DNA from: Candidatus Purcelliella pentastirinorum
Lineage (GTDB): Bacteria; Pseudomonadota; Gammaproteobacteria; Enterobacterales; Enterobacteriaceae
Direction: 5' to 3'
Assembly (NCBI RefSeq): GCF_028748785.1
Contig: NZ_CP110496.1
Coordinates: forward strand, 372,001 to 436,000
Length of the DNA stretch: 64,000 nt
The position numbers and the translations under genes were made by a program. A model generated the notes under the pieces. It was not told the origin of the DNA. It did not search any database and saw nothing but the letters and a program-made list of their open reading frames with translations. Shown one piece after another: positions 32,151 through 42,144 of the stretch (position 1 is the stretch's first letter; every line of letters begins with the position of its first letter).

Positions 32151-32570
32151 GTTAAAATCCTAATTCTAAACAACAAATATACTATTTTAAATCTAATAAA
32201 ATAGGAAATAAATATAAAACGATCAAAACAATAATTTATTATTAAACAGATATCAATAACATAATAATGTTAATCCAAATAACACATAAATGCTACAATA
32301 ATTATATTTTATATAAATAAAAAAATAATATTTATATATTCTTAAAACAAAAAAATATAAATAACATATATTCTTTACTCATTAATTTAAAAATAAAAAA
32401 ATAACTACAAATAAATATGTTAAATATAATAAATATCTAAATTAAATAATAAATAATCACTAAAATTAATAATTTTTTATCTAAATAGCCATTACAAATA
32501 TAGATAAATAAAATATAATAAAAATAAGTATTTAAATTTCAAAAAAATAAATAAAAAAAAACAAACAAAA
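32151..32570. other. 420-base intergenic region between divergent corA and hemC
   Basis: Almost entirely A/T. It must hold promoters for both directions, but none stands out. In E. coli uvrD, xerC, dapF, cyaY and cyaA lie between corA and hemC; no trace of them was recognised. Confidence 0.5.
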
Positions 32571-33563
32571 ATGTTAAAAAAAAAAATTAAAATAGCAACA
32601 AGAAATAGTCCTTTAGCTATAAAACAAGCAGAATATGTAAAAAAAAAAATACAACACATATATCCTAAAATAAATGTAGAATTATTTCCTGTAATTACAA
32701 AAAATAACAAAATATCAAAAAAAATCTTAAACGATCAATTAAATAAAGGAATATTTGTTAAAAATCTAGAAATAGCACTATTAAAAAAAGACGCAGATTT
32801 AGCTGTTCATTCAGTAAAAGATTTATCAACAAAACTTCCAGATGGACTAATTTTAACAGCTATTTGTAAACGTGATAATGCATTAGATGCATTTATATCA
32901 AACCATTATAAAACAATAGAATCACTAATTGAAGGATCTACAATAGGAACATCAAGCCCAAGAAGAAAATCACAAATACTAAATTATAAAAAAAACATAC
33001 TTATAAAACCTATAAGAGGAAATATAGAAACAAGACTAAAATTATTAGATTTGGGAAAATATGATGCAATAATATTAGCTGTTGCAGGATTAAAAAGATT
33101 AGGTTTAGAAAATAGAATAAATCAAATAATATCAACAAATATATCTTTACCTTCAGGAGGACAAGGAGCTATTGGAATAGAATGCTTAATTAATAATTAT
33201 AAAATAATTTCTTTATTAAAAAAAATAAATCACAAAGATTCAGAAATATTAATTAAAGCGGAACGATCATTTAATAAGGAATTAAATTCCGAATGTCAAT
33301 TACCTATAGGTAGTTATGCAACACTTAAAAATAATAAAATATGCTTAAAAGGGATAATAGGATCAATAAATGGAACATGCCTTATAAAGGACAAACAAAT
33401 AGGAAATAAAGAACAAGCAAATATTATAGGAAAAAAACTAGCAAAAAAAATAATTAAAAATGGAGGTAAAGAAATAATAAAATCTTTTATAAAAAAAAAA
33501 CATGACAATTTTAATATTAAGACCACATCCATATGGAAAAAAACTAGCAAAAAAATTATTTGA
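32571..33563 (+). CDS. hemC: Porphobilinogen deaminase (hydroxymethylbilane synthase)
   Basis: Polymerises four porphobilinogens in haem synthesis. The 330-residue product has the N-terminal ATRNSPLAIKQAEYV, VHSVKDLSTKLPDGL, GTSSPRRKSQIL, RGNIETRLKLL and GGQGAIGIE. The dipyrromethane-cofactor cysteine Cys242 in NSECQLPIGSYA has the same number as in E. coli. The E. coli protein ends near residue 313. Here the frame runs on about 17 Lys/Ser/Thr-rich residues into hemD, overlapping it by 62 bases. Confidence 0.95.
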   Translation: MLKKKIKIATRNSPLAIKQAEYVKKKIQHIYPKINVELFPVITKNNKISKKILNDQLNKGIFVKNLEIALLKKDADLAVHSVKDLSTKLPDGLILTAICKRDNALDAFISNHYKTIESLIEGSTIGTSSPRRKSQILNYKKNILIKPIRGNIETRLKLLDLGKYDAIILAVAGLKRLGLENRINQIISTNISLPSGGQGAIGIECLINNYKIISLLKKINHKDSEILIKAERSFNKELNSECQLPIGSYATLKNNKICLKGIIGSINGTCLIKDKQIGNKEQANIIGKKLAKKIIKNGGKEIIKSFIKKKHDNFNIKTTSIWKKTSKKII

Positions 33564-34251
33564 CCTAGGTTTTAACACATATAATTTATCATTAATAACA
33601 TTTAAAAAAGGAAAAAATTTAAAATTATTACCTAAAATATTTACTTTATTAAAAAATAAAGATCTAATATTTGTATTATCACAACAAACAATAAAATTTG
33701 TTAATAACTTTTTAAATAGATTAAACTTAAAATGGCCCATAAAACCAATTTATTATGCAATAGGAGAAAATACTGCATTAAAATTAAAAAAAAATATTAA
33801 CAAAAAAATTAATTATCCCGAAAATAAAGCAAACATGGAAACATTAATTAATTTATTAAAATTACAAGATTTAAAGGGAAAAACAACTCTAGTACTTCAA
33901 AGTAATAATAGTAGAAATTTATTAAAAAAAATCTTAAAAAAAAATGGTGCAAAAATCATATCTATAGAATGCTATAAACAAATAAATAAAAAAATAAATA
34001 AAAAAAAAGAAATAAATAAACTAAAAAAATATAAAATAAAAGAAATAGTAGTAACAAGCAAAAAAATTTTAAAAAAATTGTATAAATTAATACCACCCAA
34101 AGATCGAATAAAATGGTTGTTAAAATGTAAAATTGTAGTAATAAGTAAAAGATTAGCAAAAATAGCATATAAATTAGGTTGGAAAAAAATTTACATATCA
34201 GAAAAAGCAAATAATAACTCATTAATAAAAACATTAAAACAGATAATATAA
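33502..34251 (+). CDS. hemD: Uroporphyrinogen-III synthase
   Basis: Cyclises hydroxymethylbilane with ring-D inversion. The family is poorly conserved, but the product aligns with E. coli HemD (246 residues; here 249) at ILRPHPYGKKL, FVLSQQTIKF, YYAIGENTALKL, GKTTLVLQSNNSRNLL, EIVVTSKKIL and VVISKRLAKIAYKLGW. Lys makes up roughly a fifth of residues. The start ATG is inside hemC, giving a 62-base overlap and suggesting translational coupling. hemX and hemY, next in E. coli, are absent; dcd follows. Confidence 0.9.
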   Translation: MTILILRPHPYGKKLAKKLFDLGFNTYNLSLITFKKGKNLKLLPKIFTLLKNKDLIFVLSQQTIKFVNNFLNRLNLKWPIKPIYYAIGENTALKLKKNINKKINYPENKANMETLINLLKLQDLKGKTTLVLQSNNSRNLLKKILKKNGAKIISIECYKQINKKINKKKEINKLKKYKIKEIVVTSKKILKKLYKLIPPKDRIKWLLKCKIVVISKRLAKIAYKLGWKKIYISEKANNNSLIKTLKQII

Positions 34252-34294
34252 CTACTAAAAAATAGTATTTCTTATATAATCAGGTAAAAAATAA

Positions 34295-34861
34295 ATGAAA
34301 TTTTACGACAAAGATATAAAAAAATGGATTGAAAACGGTAAAATACTCATAAAACCAAAACCTAAAAAAAATAACATTAAAGAAGCTAGTATAGATATAC
34401 ATTTAGGCAATAAATTTCGTGTATTTAATAAAAATAATCATGGATATATAGATTTAAAAAAATACGAAATAAATAAAAATAACAAAATAAATAAAATTAT
34501 TAGCAAAGAAATAAACATTTCTAACAATAAAAAATTTTATTTATATCCTCAAGAAATGGCATTAGGAATAACAAAAGAATATGTAAATTTACCAAATAAT
34601 TTAATTGGAACATTATATGGACGTTCATCTCTAGCTAGAATAGGATTAATGATACACATAACAGCAAATCGTATAGATCCAGGATGGTGTGGTAACATTG
34701 TGTTAGAATTCTATAACTTTAATAAATTACCATTGCTATTATATCCTGGAATGATTATAGGAGCACTATCTTTTGAAAAACTATCAGGTTATGTGAAAAG
34801 ATCATATAATACAAGAAAAAATTCAAAATATAAAAATCAAAAAAATATATTAAATAACTAA
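34295..34861 (+). CDS. dcd: dCTP deaminase
   Basis: Deaminates dCTP to dUTP, the main route to dTMP precursors in enterobacteria. It works upstream of thyA, also in this window. The 188-residue product (E. coli 193) has GRSSLARIGLM (109-119), HITANRIDPGWCGNIVLEFYN with catalytic Glu138, and PGMIIGALSFE. It ends 30 bases from the convergent yadH. Confidence 0.95.
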   Translation: MKFYDKDIKKWIENGKILIKPKPKKNNIKEASIDIHLGNKFRVFNKNNHGYIDLKKYEINKNNKINKIISKEINISNNKKFYLYPQEMALGITKEYVNLPNNLIGTLYGRSSLARIGLMIHITANRIDPGWCGNIVLEFYNFNKLPLLLYPGMIIGALSFEKLSGYVKRSYNTRKNSKYKNQKNILNN

Positions 34862-34890
34862 AAAATATAATTTCTAAAAAAATTAAAAAA

Positions 34891-35661
34891 TTAATTTCTT
34901 AAACCTATACCTTTCTCAAAGAGAAACCACAAAAAAAAATAAAACAAAAAAATAAAAAAAAACAATACTAATAAAGTAAAAATAATAGGAACATCTTGAA
35001 TTCCTAAAAAACCAAAACGAAAACCACTAATCATATATACAATAGGATTAAATTTAGAAATAGTTTTCCAAAAAGAAGGTAATAAGTTAAGTGAATAAAA
35101 CACACCACCTAAATAAGTTAATGGGGTTAAAACAAAAGTAGGTACTAAACTAATATCATCAAATGTTTTTGCAAAAACTGCATTTAATAAACCTGCTAAT
35201 GAAAATAAAAAAGCAGTTAAAAAAATAATCAAAAATATCATAAAAAAAGAATATATTTTAAATGAAATAAAAAATAATAAAATCATATTAACTAAAAAAC
35301 CAACACATATACCTCTAGCAACACCACCACCAACATACCCTAAAATTATTATATGCGATGGGACAGGAGCTACTAATAATTCTTCAATATTCCTTTGAAA
35401 TTTAGCACTAAAAAACGATGAAGCAACATTTGAATAAGAATTGTTAATAACCGACATCATAATTAAACCTGGCATAATAAATTTAATATAACAAAAACCA
35501 TCCATAGTTCCAATATGATCACCAATTAAATTACCAAAAATAATAAAATATAATGTCATAGTAATAACTGGAGGGATTATAGTTTGAATCCATATTCTAG
35601 AAAATCTATTAATTTCCTTACTCCATATACTCTTTAAAGCTACCCAATATAATTGGGTCAT
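34891..35661 (-). CDS. yadH: ABC-2 type exporter permease YadH
   Basis: Six-helix membrane subunit of a two-gene ABC exporter. The 256-residue product (same length as E. coli YadH) has the ABC-2 pattern RIWIQTIIPPVITMTLYF, then FQRNIEELLVAPVPSH, the coupling-helix region before membrane segments, and FDDISLVPTFVLTPLTYLGG. The ATG overlaps the yadG stop by 4 bases (ATGA), so the two are coupled. The substrate is unknown in E. coli too; related exporters carry lipids or drugs. Confidence 0.9.
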   Translation of the reverse strand: MTQLYWVALKSIWSKEINRFSRIWIQTIIPPVITMTLYFIIFGNLIGDHIGTMDGFCYIKFIMPGLIMMSVINNSYSNVASSFFSAKFQRNIEELLVAPVPSHIIILGYVGGGVARGICVGFLVNMILLFFISFKIYSFFMIFLIIFLTAFLFSLAGLLNAVFAKTFDDISLVPTFVLTPLTYLGGVFYSLNLLPSFWKTISKFNPIVYMISGFRFGFLGIQDVPIIFTLLVLFFFIFLFYFFLWFLFEKGIGLRN

Positions 35662-36584
35662 AAATTTTCTCCTTTATTATTTTTAATAAGTTTAACAAAT
35701 AATTCTTCCAATCTATTAGATTTATTACGCATACTAAATACTTTAATACCTTGTAAATTTAATTGATTAAATACAGAATTTAAACCCTGACTACGCATAA
35801 CTTCTACTTCTAATGTATATTGATCAATTAATTTATACTTAAATCCCCTTAAATTTATATTTCTATTTTGCATTAAAATATCAAATATAAAAGTTTGAAA
35901 TTTTAATTTAGATAATAATAATTTCATTGAACTATTTTCTATTAATAAACCCTTATTAAATATACCAATATTTTTACACAAATTTTCAACTTCTTCCAAA
36001 TAATGAGTAGTCAAAATTATAGTTACACCATTATAATTTAAATTCTTTAAATATTTCCAAATAAATCTACGTAATTCAATATCAACACCTGCTGTAGGCT
36101 CATCTAAAATTAATAACTTAGGATTATGCATTAAAGTTCTAGCTAACATTAAACGTCTTTTCATACCGCCAGATAACATACGTGCTATTTCATTTCTCTT
36201 ATCCCATAAATTTAATTCACCTAAATATTTCTTAGCACGAATACGGGCTTCATACTTACAAACACCATAATAACCAGCTTGGTTAACTACTATTTGTAAA
36301 ACTGTTTCAAATGGATTAAAATTAAACTCCTGAGGTACTAATCCTAAATGACGCTTTGCATTAACAGTATCAAATTCTAAATTATGACCAAAAATAAATA
36401 TTTTACCAGTAGTTTTATTAACTAAAGAGGTAATAATACCAATAGCTGTAGATTTACCAGCACCATTAGGACCTAATAACGCATAAAAATCACCTATTTT
36501 GACATTTAAAGATATATCTTTAAGAGCATAAATTTCATTACAATATATTTTACTAATATTTATTAATTCAAGTGCATACTTCAT
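35658..36584 (-). CDS. yadG: ABC exporter ATPase YadG
   Basis: ATP-binding partner of YadH. The 308-residue product has Walker A GPNGAGKS (38-45), signature LSGG (137-140) and Walker B LLILDEPTAGVD (157-168). Its C-terminal part (NRLEELFVKLI) matches E. coli YadG, which is also 308 residues. The ATG at 36584 is chosen because AAGG precedes it and MKYALELINISK aligns with the E. coli start. An upstream ATG would add 18 hydrophobic residues unlike the family. In E. coli the neighbours are can and hpt; can is missing here. Confidence 0.93.
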   Translation of the reverse strand: MKYALELINISKIYCNEIYALKDISLNVKIGDFYALLGPNGAGKSTAIGIITSLVNKTTGKIFIFGHNLEFDTVNAKRHLGLVPQEFNFNPFETVLQIVVNQAGYYGVCKYEARIRAKKYLGELNLWDKRNEIARMLSGGMKRRLMLARTLMHNPKLLILDEPTAGVDIELRRFIWKYLKNLNYNGVTIILTTHYLEEVENLCKNIGIFNKGLLIENSSMKLLLSKLKFQTFIFDILMQNRNINLRGFKYKLIDQYTLEVEVMRSQGLNSVFNQLNLQGIKVFSMRNKSNRLEELFVKLIKNNKGENL

Positions 36585-36688
36585 AAATAAAAACCTTAAA
36601 TAAAATAATAAATAAAACAAAATTAATTTAAAAATCACCTAAATTTATAATATTAATTTAAAATTTATACATAAAAAATAAAATATTT

Positions 36689-37219
36689 TTAATTAACAAC
36701 AACTTTTCCTATATAAGATAAATGTCTGTAATTTTGATTATAATCAATACCATAACCAATAACAAATTCATTAGATATAGTAAACCCAATATATTTAATA
36801 AATATATTTACTTCTCTACATGATGGTTTATCCAATAAAGTACAAATAGATAACGAATTGGGTTTGCGTAACAATAACATTTCATAAACTTTACTTATGG
36901 TATAACCGGAATCTATTATATCTTCAACAATTAATACATCTTTATCATAAATATTTCCATCTAAATCTTTAATAATCTTTACATCTCTAGAAGAAAACAT
37001 ATTACTACCATAACTTGATACAGTCATAAAATCTACTTCATGAGGAATATTAATTACTCTACATAAATCAGATACAAAAATAAAAGACCCTCTCAATAAA
37101 CCAATCAATATAAATTTTTTATTTATATTAAAGTAATCCTGTGTAATCTGTTTACCTAAATAATTAACCTTTGAATTTATATCATCAGAAGAAATCAACT
37201 TTTCAATATAATATTTCAT
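36689..37219 (-). CDS. hpt: Hypoxanthine phosphoribosyltransferase
   Basis: Salvages hypoxanthine (and guanine) with PRPP to IMP/GMP. The PRPP-binding motif [13 protein letters not shown] spans 96-108, GLLRGSFIF is at 40-48, and SSYGSNM and [14 protein letters not shown] are standard. The chosen start ([14 protein letters not shown]) aligns with E. coli MKHTVEVMIPEAEI and gives 176 residues; another ATG lies 15 bases upstream. The upstream yadG/yadH order is as in E. coli. Confidence 0.94.
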   Translation of the reverse strand: MKYYIEKLISSDDINSKVNYLGKQITQDYFNINKKFILIGLLRGSFIFVSDLCRVINIPHEVDFMTVSSYGSNMFSSRDVKIIKDLDGNIYDKDVLIVEDIIDSGYTISKVYEMLLLRKPNSLSICTLLDKPSCREVNIFIKYIGFTISNEFVIGYGIDYNQNYRHLSYIGKVVVN

Positions 37220-37411
37220 AAAATAATAATACAAAATTAATAATACTTTATATTATTATAAGACACTACTATTTCTTTAAATTAAAATATAAATTTAACT
37301 TTATAAAATATTTTAGAAAAGATAAAAAAAAAGAAAATATTTTTTTATAATCTATTTTAAATAACTTCAACACTTAAAATAAAATAAAAATAAAAAACCT
37401 TACAAATAAAA

Positions 37412-37930
37412 CTAAAAAAATGAAATATCTTTAAATAAACCAACTTTTAAATCTGATGCTATATAAATTATTTTATTATCTACAATAACTTTACCATTTG
37501 CGATTCCCAAAACTAATCTTCTATTAATAACACGTTTAAAATGAATACAATATGTAATCTTTTTAGTATTAGGTAAAATTTGACCAGTGAATTTTACTTC
37601 ACCAACTCCTAAAGCCCTTCCTTTACCTTTATATCCCAGCCAACCTAAATAAAACCCAACTAACTGCCACATAGCATCCAAACCTAAACAACCAGGCATA
37701 ACCGGATCATTAACAAAATGATAATTAAAAAACCATAAATTAGAAAAAATATCTAACTCAGCCTCTATATAACCTTTTTTATAAAAACCACCGTTACTAT
37801 TTATTTTAATAATACGATCTATCATTAACATTTTACCAATTGGTAAAAATGGACCATCAAATCCAAATAATCTACCATACCCGGAAGAAATTAAATCATC
37901 TTTATTATAAAAACTACGTCTATCAAACAT
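37412..37930 (-). CDS. fabA: 3-hydroxydecanoyl-ACP dehydratase/isomerase
   Basis: Dehydrates 3-hydroxyacyl-ACP and isomerises the C10 trans-2 to cis-3 bond, starting unsaturated fatty-acid synthesis. At 172 residues it has exactly E. coli length. The active-site His71 and Asp85 lie in [18 protein letters not shown]. It works with FabB, whose gene is also in the window. Confidence 0.96.
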   Translation of the reverse strand: MFDRRSFYNKDDLISSGYGRLFGFDGPFLPIGKMLMIDRIIKINSNGGFYKKGYIEAELDIFSNLWFFNYHFVNDPVMPGCLGLDAMWQLVGFYLGWLGYKGKGRALGVGEVKFTGQILPNTKKITYCIHFKRVINRRLVLGIANGKVIVDNKIIYIASDLKVGLFKDISFF

Positions 37931-38123
37931 GTAATATAAAAATATTCCACAAATAATAAAATATAAAAAAATTAAAATAAAACTTATTATTACTAATAAT
38001 AAACTTTATTTAACATTAAAAAAAAAAATAATAACAAAATAATAATAAATAAAAATAACTTACATAATACAAGTATATTTTAATATATAAAACAAAAATC
38101 TAAAATAAATATTTATTAAAATA

Positions 38124-38981
38124 TTAAGATTCAATTTCAGCACGTAACTTTTTCATAGCACTTCTTTCAAGCTGTCTAACTCGTTCAGCTGATAAACCAT
38201 AAAAATTAGCTAATTCTTGTAATGTAATTTTTTTATTATCATTTAACCATCTAGAAAAAATAATATGTTTACTACGCTTATCCAAAATCTTCATCGCATG
38301 ATTTAATTTATTAGTAATACTATTTTCCCAATCTTTTTCTTCAAAAGAATCAGCAAAATTAGATGTTTTGTCTCTTAAATAATAAACAGGAGCTAAAGAT
38401 TTATTATTGATTAATTCATCATCAATAGGTATATCAAATGTAATATCTTGTGCAGACATCCTAGACTCCATTTCACAAACATCCTTTTTACTTACACCTA
38501 ATTCCTTAGCAACCCTATTTAATTCTTCTTGATTAAACCAACCCATTCTTTTTTTAGTCTTACGTAAATTAAAAAATAATTTACGTTGTGCTTTAGTAGT
38601 AGCTACTTTAACAATACGCCAATTTCTTAAAACATATTCATGAATCTCCGCCTTAATCCAATGCACGGCAAAAGAAACTAAACGTACACCAATATCAGGA
38701 TTAAATCTTTTAACAGCTTTCATTAATCCTATATTACCTTCTTGAATTAAATCAGCTTGCTGTAAACCATAACCAGAATAATTACGTGCTATATGAATTA
38801 CAAATCTTAAATGTGATAAAATTAATATTTTTGCAGAATTTAAATCACAATGATTATATAACTTTTTAGCTAAAACTTGTTCTTTACCTGCAGATAATAT
38901 CGGCCAAGAATTAGCTGCTTTAATATAGGACTCTAAATTTCCTAAAGGTGAAATAAAAGAAATTTGTAATTCACTATTCAT
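38124..38981 (-). CDS. rpoH: Heat-shock sigma factor RpoH (sigma-32)
   Basis: Directs RNA polymerase to heat-shock promoters. The 285-residue product (E. coli 284) has region 2 ([27 protein letters not shown], split by standard spacing), the RpoH box [12 protein letters not shown], and a region 4.2 helix-turn-helix [19 protein letters not shown] near the C-terminus. The start [18 protein letters not shown] is preceded by GAGG. A longer reading adds 14 residues without homology. ftsX, ftsE and ftsY, which separate rpoH from rsmD in E. coli, are gone. Confidence 0.96.
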   Translation of the reverse strand: MNSELQISFISPLGNLESYIKAANSWPILSAGKEQVLAKKLYNHCDLNSAKILILSHLRFVIHIARNYSGYGLQQADLIQEGNIGLMKAVKRFNPDIGVRLVSFAVHWIKAEIHEYVLRNWRIVKVATTKAQRKLFFNLRKTKKRMGWFNQEELNRVAKELGVSKKDVCEMESRMSAQDITFDIPIDDELINNKSLAPVYYLRDKTSNFADSFEEKDWENSITNKLNHAMKILDKRSKHIIFSRWLNDNKKITLQELANFYGLSAERVRQLERSAMKKLRAEIES

Positions 38982-39132
38982 TAAAACCTCACATATAAAA
39001 TAAAATTTTACTGACACAAACATTAAGAAATAATAAAATTTATATTTTTAATAAAAAATAAATAATTAAATAATCATGATATTATATTACTATATAAATG
39101 TAATAATCGTAAAATAATAATAAAACTAAAAA

Positions 39133-39693
39133 ATGAAAAAAAATACAAAAACAATACGTATAATAAGTGGTAAATGGAAAGGTAAAAAAATAATAATACC
39201 AAATATAAAAACACTAAAACCTACAAAAGATATTATAAAAGAAACTTTATTTAATTGGATAGAACCATATATTTACAAATCATCTTGTTTAGATTGTTTT
39301 GCTGGAAGTGGATCACTTGGTCTAGAAGCTTTATCAAGAAATGCATCTTCAGTTATATTTTTAGAAAAAGATATAAATATAATAAAAATACTAAAAAAAA
39401 ACATTAAAAAATTAAAAATATTAAATACAAAAATAATAAATACAAATGCAATAAAATGGATAAAAAAAAACGAAAAAAAATATAATTTAATATTTATAGA
39501 TCCACCCTTCCAAACAAACTTAATAACAGAAATAACACATAAAATAGAAATTAATAAATGTTTAAAAAATGAATCCTTAATATACATAGAACAAAATAAC
39601 AAAAATAAAAATATAACACTACCTAAAAACTGGATAATATATAAAACAAACCATTCAAAAAATATAACCTATAGCATATACAAAGTAAAATAA
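39133..39693 (+). CDS. rsmD: 16S rRNA (guanine-966-N2) methyltransferase
   Basis: Methylates G966 of 16S rRNA late in 30S assembly. The 186-residue product (E. coli 198) has the N-terminal IRIISGKWKGKKI, the SAM motif DCFAGSGSLGLEALSR (54-69) and the catalytic IDPPF (122-126). It is divergent from rpoH; in E. coli the two flank ftsYEX. Very Lys/Ile/Asn-rich, typical of the plus strand here. Confidence 0.93.
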   Translation: MKKNTKTIRIISGKWKGKKIIIPNIKTLKPTKDIIKETLFNWIEPYIYKSSCLDCFAGSGSLGLEALSRNASSVIFLEKDINIIKILKKNIKKLKILNTKIINTNAIKWIKKNEKKYNLIFIDPPFQTNLITEITHKIEINKCLKNESLIYIEQNNKNKNITLPKNWIIYKTNHSKNITYSIYKVK

Positions 39694-39756
39694 AAACAAA
39701 TAAAATTAACTCATAAAATTTAATAAAAAAATTAAATTAAATTTAAAAAAAAATAT

Positions 39757-40764
39757 ATGAAACAATATATATATATATCTAATTATGACAGTAAAAAAAT
39801 AACAGTATTAACACTAGATAATAAAGGAAAATTATATAAAATACAAAATGTGCACACAAAAGGATACGTACAACCAATAATAATTAATAAAAATAAACAA
39901 ATATTATATGCAGGTGTAAGATCTAAAAATAAAATCATAACATATAAAATCAAAAAAAATGGTAAATTAGAAGAAATAGAACAAACACCATTATCAATAA
40001 CATCTAACCATTTAGAAATAGATTACATTAACAAATTATTATTTGTAACATCTTATAATTATAATTGTATTGATATTTATAAAATATCTAAAAATGGAGT
40101 TCCTAAAAAATCTATACAAACTATAAATAAATTAAACGGTTGTCATTCAACAAATCTATACTTAAAAAAAAATATACTTTTAATTCCAACATTAAAAGAA
40201 GATTGCATACATATATATAAATTAAATAAAAATAAAAAATTAGTACATCATAAACAAATAAAAATAAAAACTAAAAAAAAATCAGGACCCAGACATATAA
40301 CTTTTCATAATAAAAATGAATATGCTTATTGCATAAATGAATTAAACAGCACAATAAATATTTTAAACCTTAAAAACGAAAATAAAAAAAAAATAAAAAT
40401 AATACAAACTATAGATACTATGCCATATAAATACAATAAATTAAGATGGGGGGCAGACATTCATATAACACCAAATAATAAATACTTATATACCTCTGAC
40501 AGAGCATTAAATATTATAACATCATTTAAAATAAATAAAAAAGGCAATAAAATATCAATAACTGGACATTTTAAAACAGAAACGTGTCCTAGAGCGTTTA
40601 ATATTGATTATTATGGAAAATATCTAATTTCAGTTGGACAAAAAAGTAATTCATTAACAATTTATAAAATTTTAAAAAAAGAAAATGGCAGATTAAGCTA
40701 TATAAATAGTCTTAATACAGAAAATAATCCTATATGGGTAATAACAAATTTAATAAAAAAATAA
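39757..40764 (+). CDS. pgl: 6-phosphogluconolactonase (beta-propeller type)
   Basis: Hydrolyses 6-phosphogluconolactone in the oxidative pentose-phosphate pathway. The 335-residue product matches E. coli Pgl/YbhE (331): YISNYDSKKITVLTLDNKG at the N-terminus, SGPRHITFH, RWGADIHITPNNKYLYTSDRALNII (around residue 230) and ISVGQKSNSLTIYKI. It lies just before bioA, as in E. coli with intervening genes lost. It ends 7 bases from the convergent bioA stop. Confidence 0.92.
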   Translation: MKQYIYISNYDSKKITVLTLDNKGKLYKIQNVHTKGYVQPIIINKNKQILYAGVRSKNKIITYKIKKNGKLEEIEQTPLSITSNHLEIDYINKLLFVTSYNYNCIDIYKISKNGVPKKSIQTINKLNGCHSTNLYLKKNILLIPTLKEDCIHIYKLNKNKKLVHHKQIKIKTKKKSGPRHITFHNKNEYAYCINELNSTINILNLKNENKKKIKIIQTIDTMPYKYNKLRWGADIHITPNNKYLYTSDRALNIITSFKINKKGNKISITGHFKTETCPRAFNIDYYGKYLISVGQKSNSLTIYKILKKENGRLSYINSLNTENNPIWVITNLIKK

Positions 40765-40771
40765 TTATATT

Positions 40772-42064
40772 TTAATCATAAATAAATATATCAAATTTAC
40801 TTAATATAAAATGTATAGAATGACATAATTTTATTATACATTCCTCACTAATTATATAAGGTGGAACAAGATATATTATCTTCTCAAATGGTCTTACCCA
40901 AACACCATTTTGTACAAATAATTTTTGTGCATAAGGTATATTTATTTTATATTTAAATTCTACAACACCAATAGCACCTAATACACGAACATCTAATATA
41001 TCAGGATGATTAATTAAAGAAAATAAACCTATTTTCATCCAAATAGAAATATTAAAAACTTGTAATTTCCAATCATTAATACATAATAATTTCAAACTAG
41101 CATATGCAACCGAACATGCTAGGGGATTTCCCATAAATGTTGGACCATGCATAAAACAACCTACTTTACCATTACCAATTACATCAGCTACTCTACGAGA
41201 GGTAATTGTAGCTGCCAAAGTCATGGTACCACCAGTAATAGCCTTTCCAATACATAAAATATCAGGAACAATTTTAGAATATTCAAAAGCAAAAAATCTA
41301 CCAGTACGACCAAAACCAGTAGCTATCTCATCACAAATCAAAAGTATTTGATATTTATTACATAATAATTTTAATTTATATAAATAATTAGGATGATAAA
41401 AATTCATACCACCTATAGCCTGAACAATAGGTTCTAAAATTATTGCAGAAATAATACTGTGATATTTACTTAAAAAAATATCTATTTTATCAAAATATTT
41501 TTCTTTCCATTTACCATAAAATCCACATTTAAATTCATCAATAAATAATTGAGAAGATAAAAAATTTCCATAAATTTTATGCATAGAATTATTTGGATCT
41601 GAAACAGACATAGCAGCAAATGTATCACCATGATAAGATCTTCTTATACTAATGAAATTATATCGTTTTTCACCTAAAGCTTGCCAATATTGTAAAGACA
41701 TCTTTAATGCAACCTCAATCGAAACAGAACCAGTATCAGATAAAAATATACATTGCAATTCATAAGGTAAAAACTCTAACAATTTTTCACAAAATTTAAT
41801 CGCAGGAATATGCGTAATTCCACCAAACATAACATGAGAAATTTTATCTATCTGATCTTTTAAAACATCATTAAGAAATTTATTATTATACCCATGAATA
41901 GCACCCCACCAAGAAGACATACCATCAATCAATTTATTACCTTTATATAATTTTATATATACATCATATGCATAATCAACTAAATAACAAGGAAAAGGAT
42001 TAATCATTGACGTATACGGGTGCCAAATATGCTTTTTATCAAAATTTAAATAAAATGATTTCAT
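40772..42064 (-). CDS. bioA: Adenosylmethionine-8-amino-7-oxononanoate aminotransferase
   Basis: PLP enzyme that aminates KAPA to DAPA using SAM as amino donor. The 430-residue product (E. coli 429) keeps the PLP Lys274 in CIGKAITGGTM, Asp245 in CDEIATGFGRTG, and the N-terminal HPYTSM (Tyr17) and SSWWGAIHGYN. It is divergent from bioB, the classical bio locus layout. The 80-base gap between them shows no recognisable BirA operator. Confidence 0.97.
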   Translation of the reverse strand: MKSFYLNFDKKHIWHPYTSMINPFPCYLVDYAYDVYIKLYKGNKLIDGMSSWWGAIHGYNNKFLNDVLKDQIDKISHVMFGGITHIPAIKFCEKLLEFLPYELQCIFLSDTGSVSIEVALKMSLQYWQALGEKRYNFISIRRSYHGDTFAAMSVSDPNNSMHKIYGNFLSSQLFIDEFKCGFYGKWKEKYFDKIDIFLSKYHSIISAIILEPIVQAIGGMNFYHPNYLYKLKLLCNKYQILLICDEIATGFGRTGRFFAFEYSKIVPDILCIGKAITGGTMTLAATITSRRVADVIGNGKVGCFMHGPTFMGNPLACSVAYASLKLLCINDWKLQVFNISIWMKIGLFSLINHPDILDVRVLGAIGVVEFKYKINIPYAQKLFVQNGVWVRPFEKIIYLVPPYIISEECIIKLCHSIHFILSKFDIFIYD

Positions 42065-42095
42065 AATTAATATTGCAAAAAAGAATAAAAAGTTT

Positions 42096-42113
42096 TATTT
42101 TATAAATAAAATA
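42096..42113. repeat. A/T dyad between bioA and bioB
   Basis: TATTTTAT and ATAAAATA are inverted 8-base arms with a 2-base centre, near the middle of the bioA-bioB divergent gap. It does not resemble the E. coli bio operator (TTGTAAACC/GGTTTACAA half-sites). An A/T-only palindrome of this size is expected by chance in such DNA, so no function is claimed. Confidence 0.25.
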
Positions 42114-42144
42114 TTATTAATAATATAACAAAATAGGAATAATA

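Noticed and set aside
42065-42144. BirA operator between bioA and bioB
   Set aside because: No TTGTAAACC/GGTTTACAA-like half-sites are present; only A/T dyads are seen.
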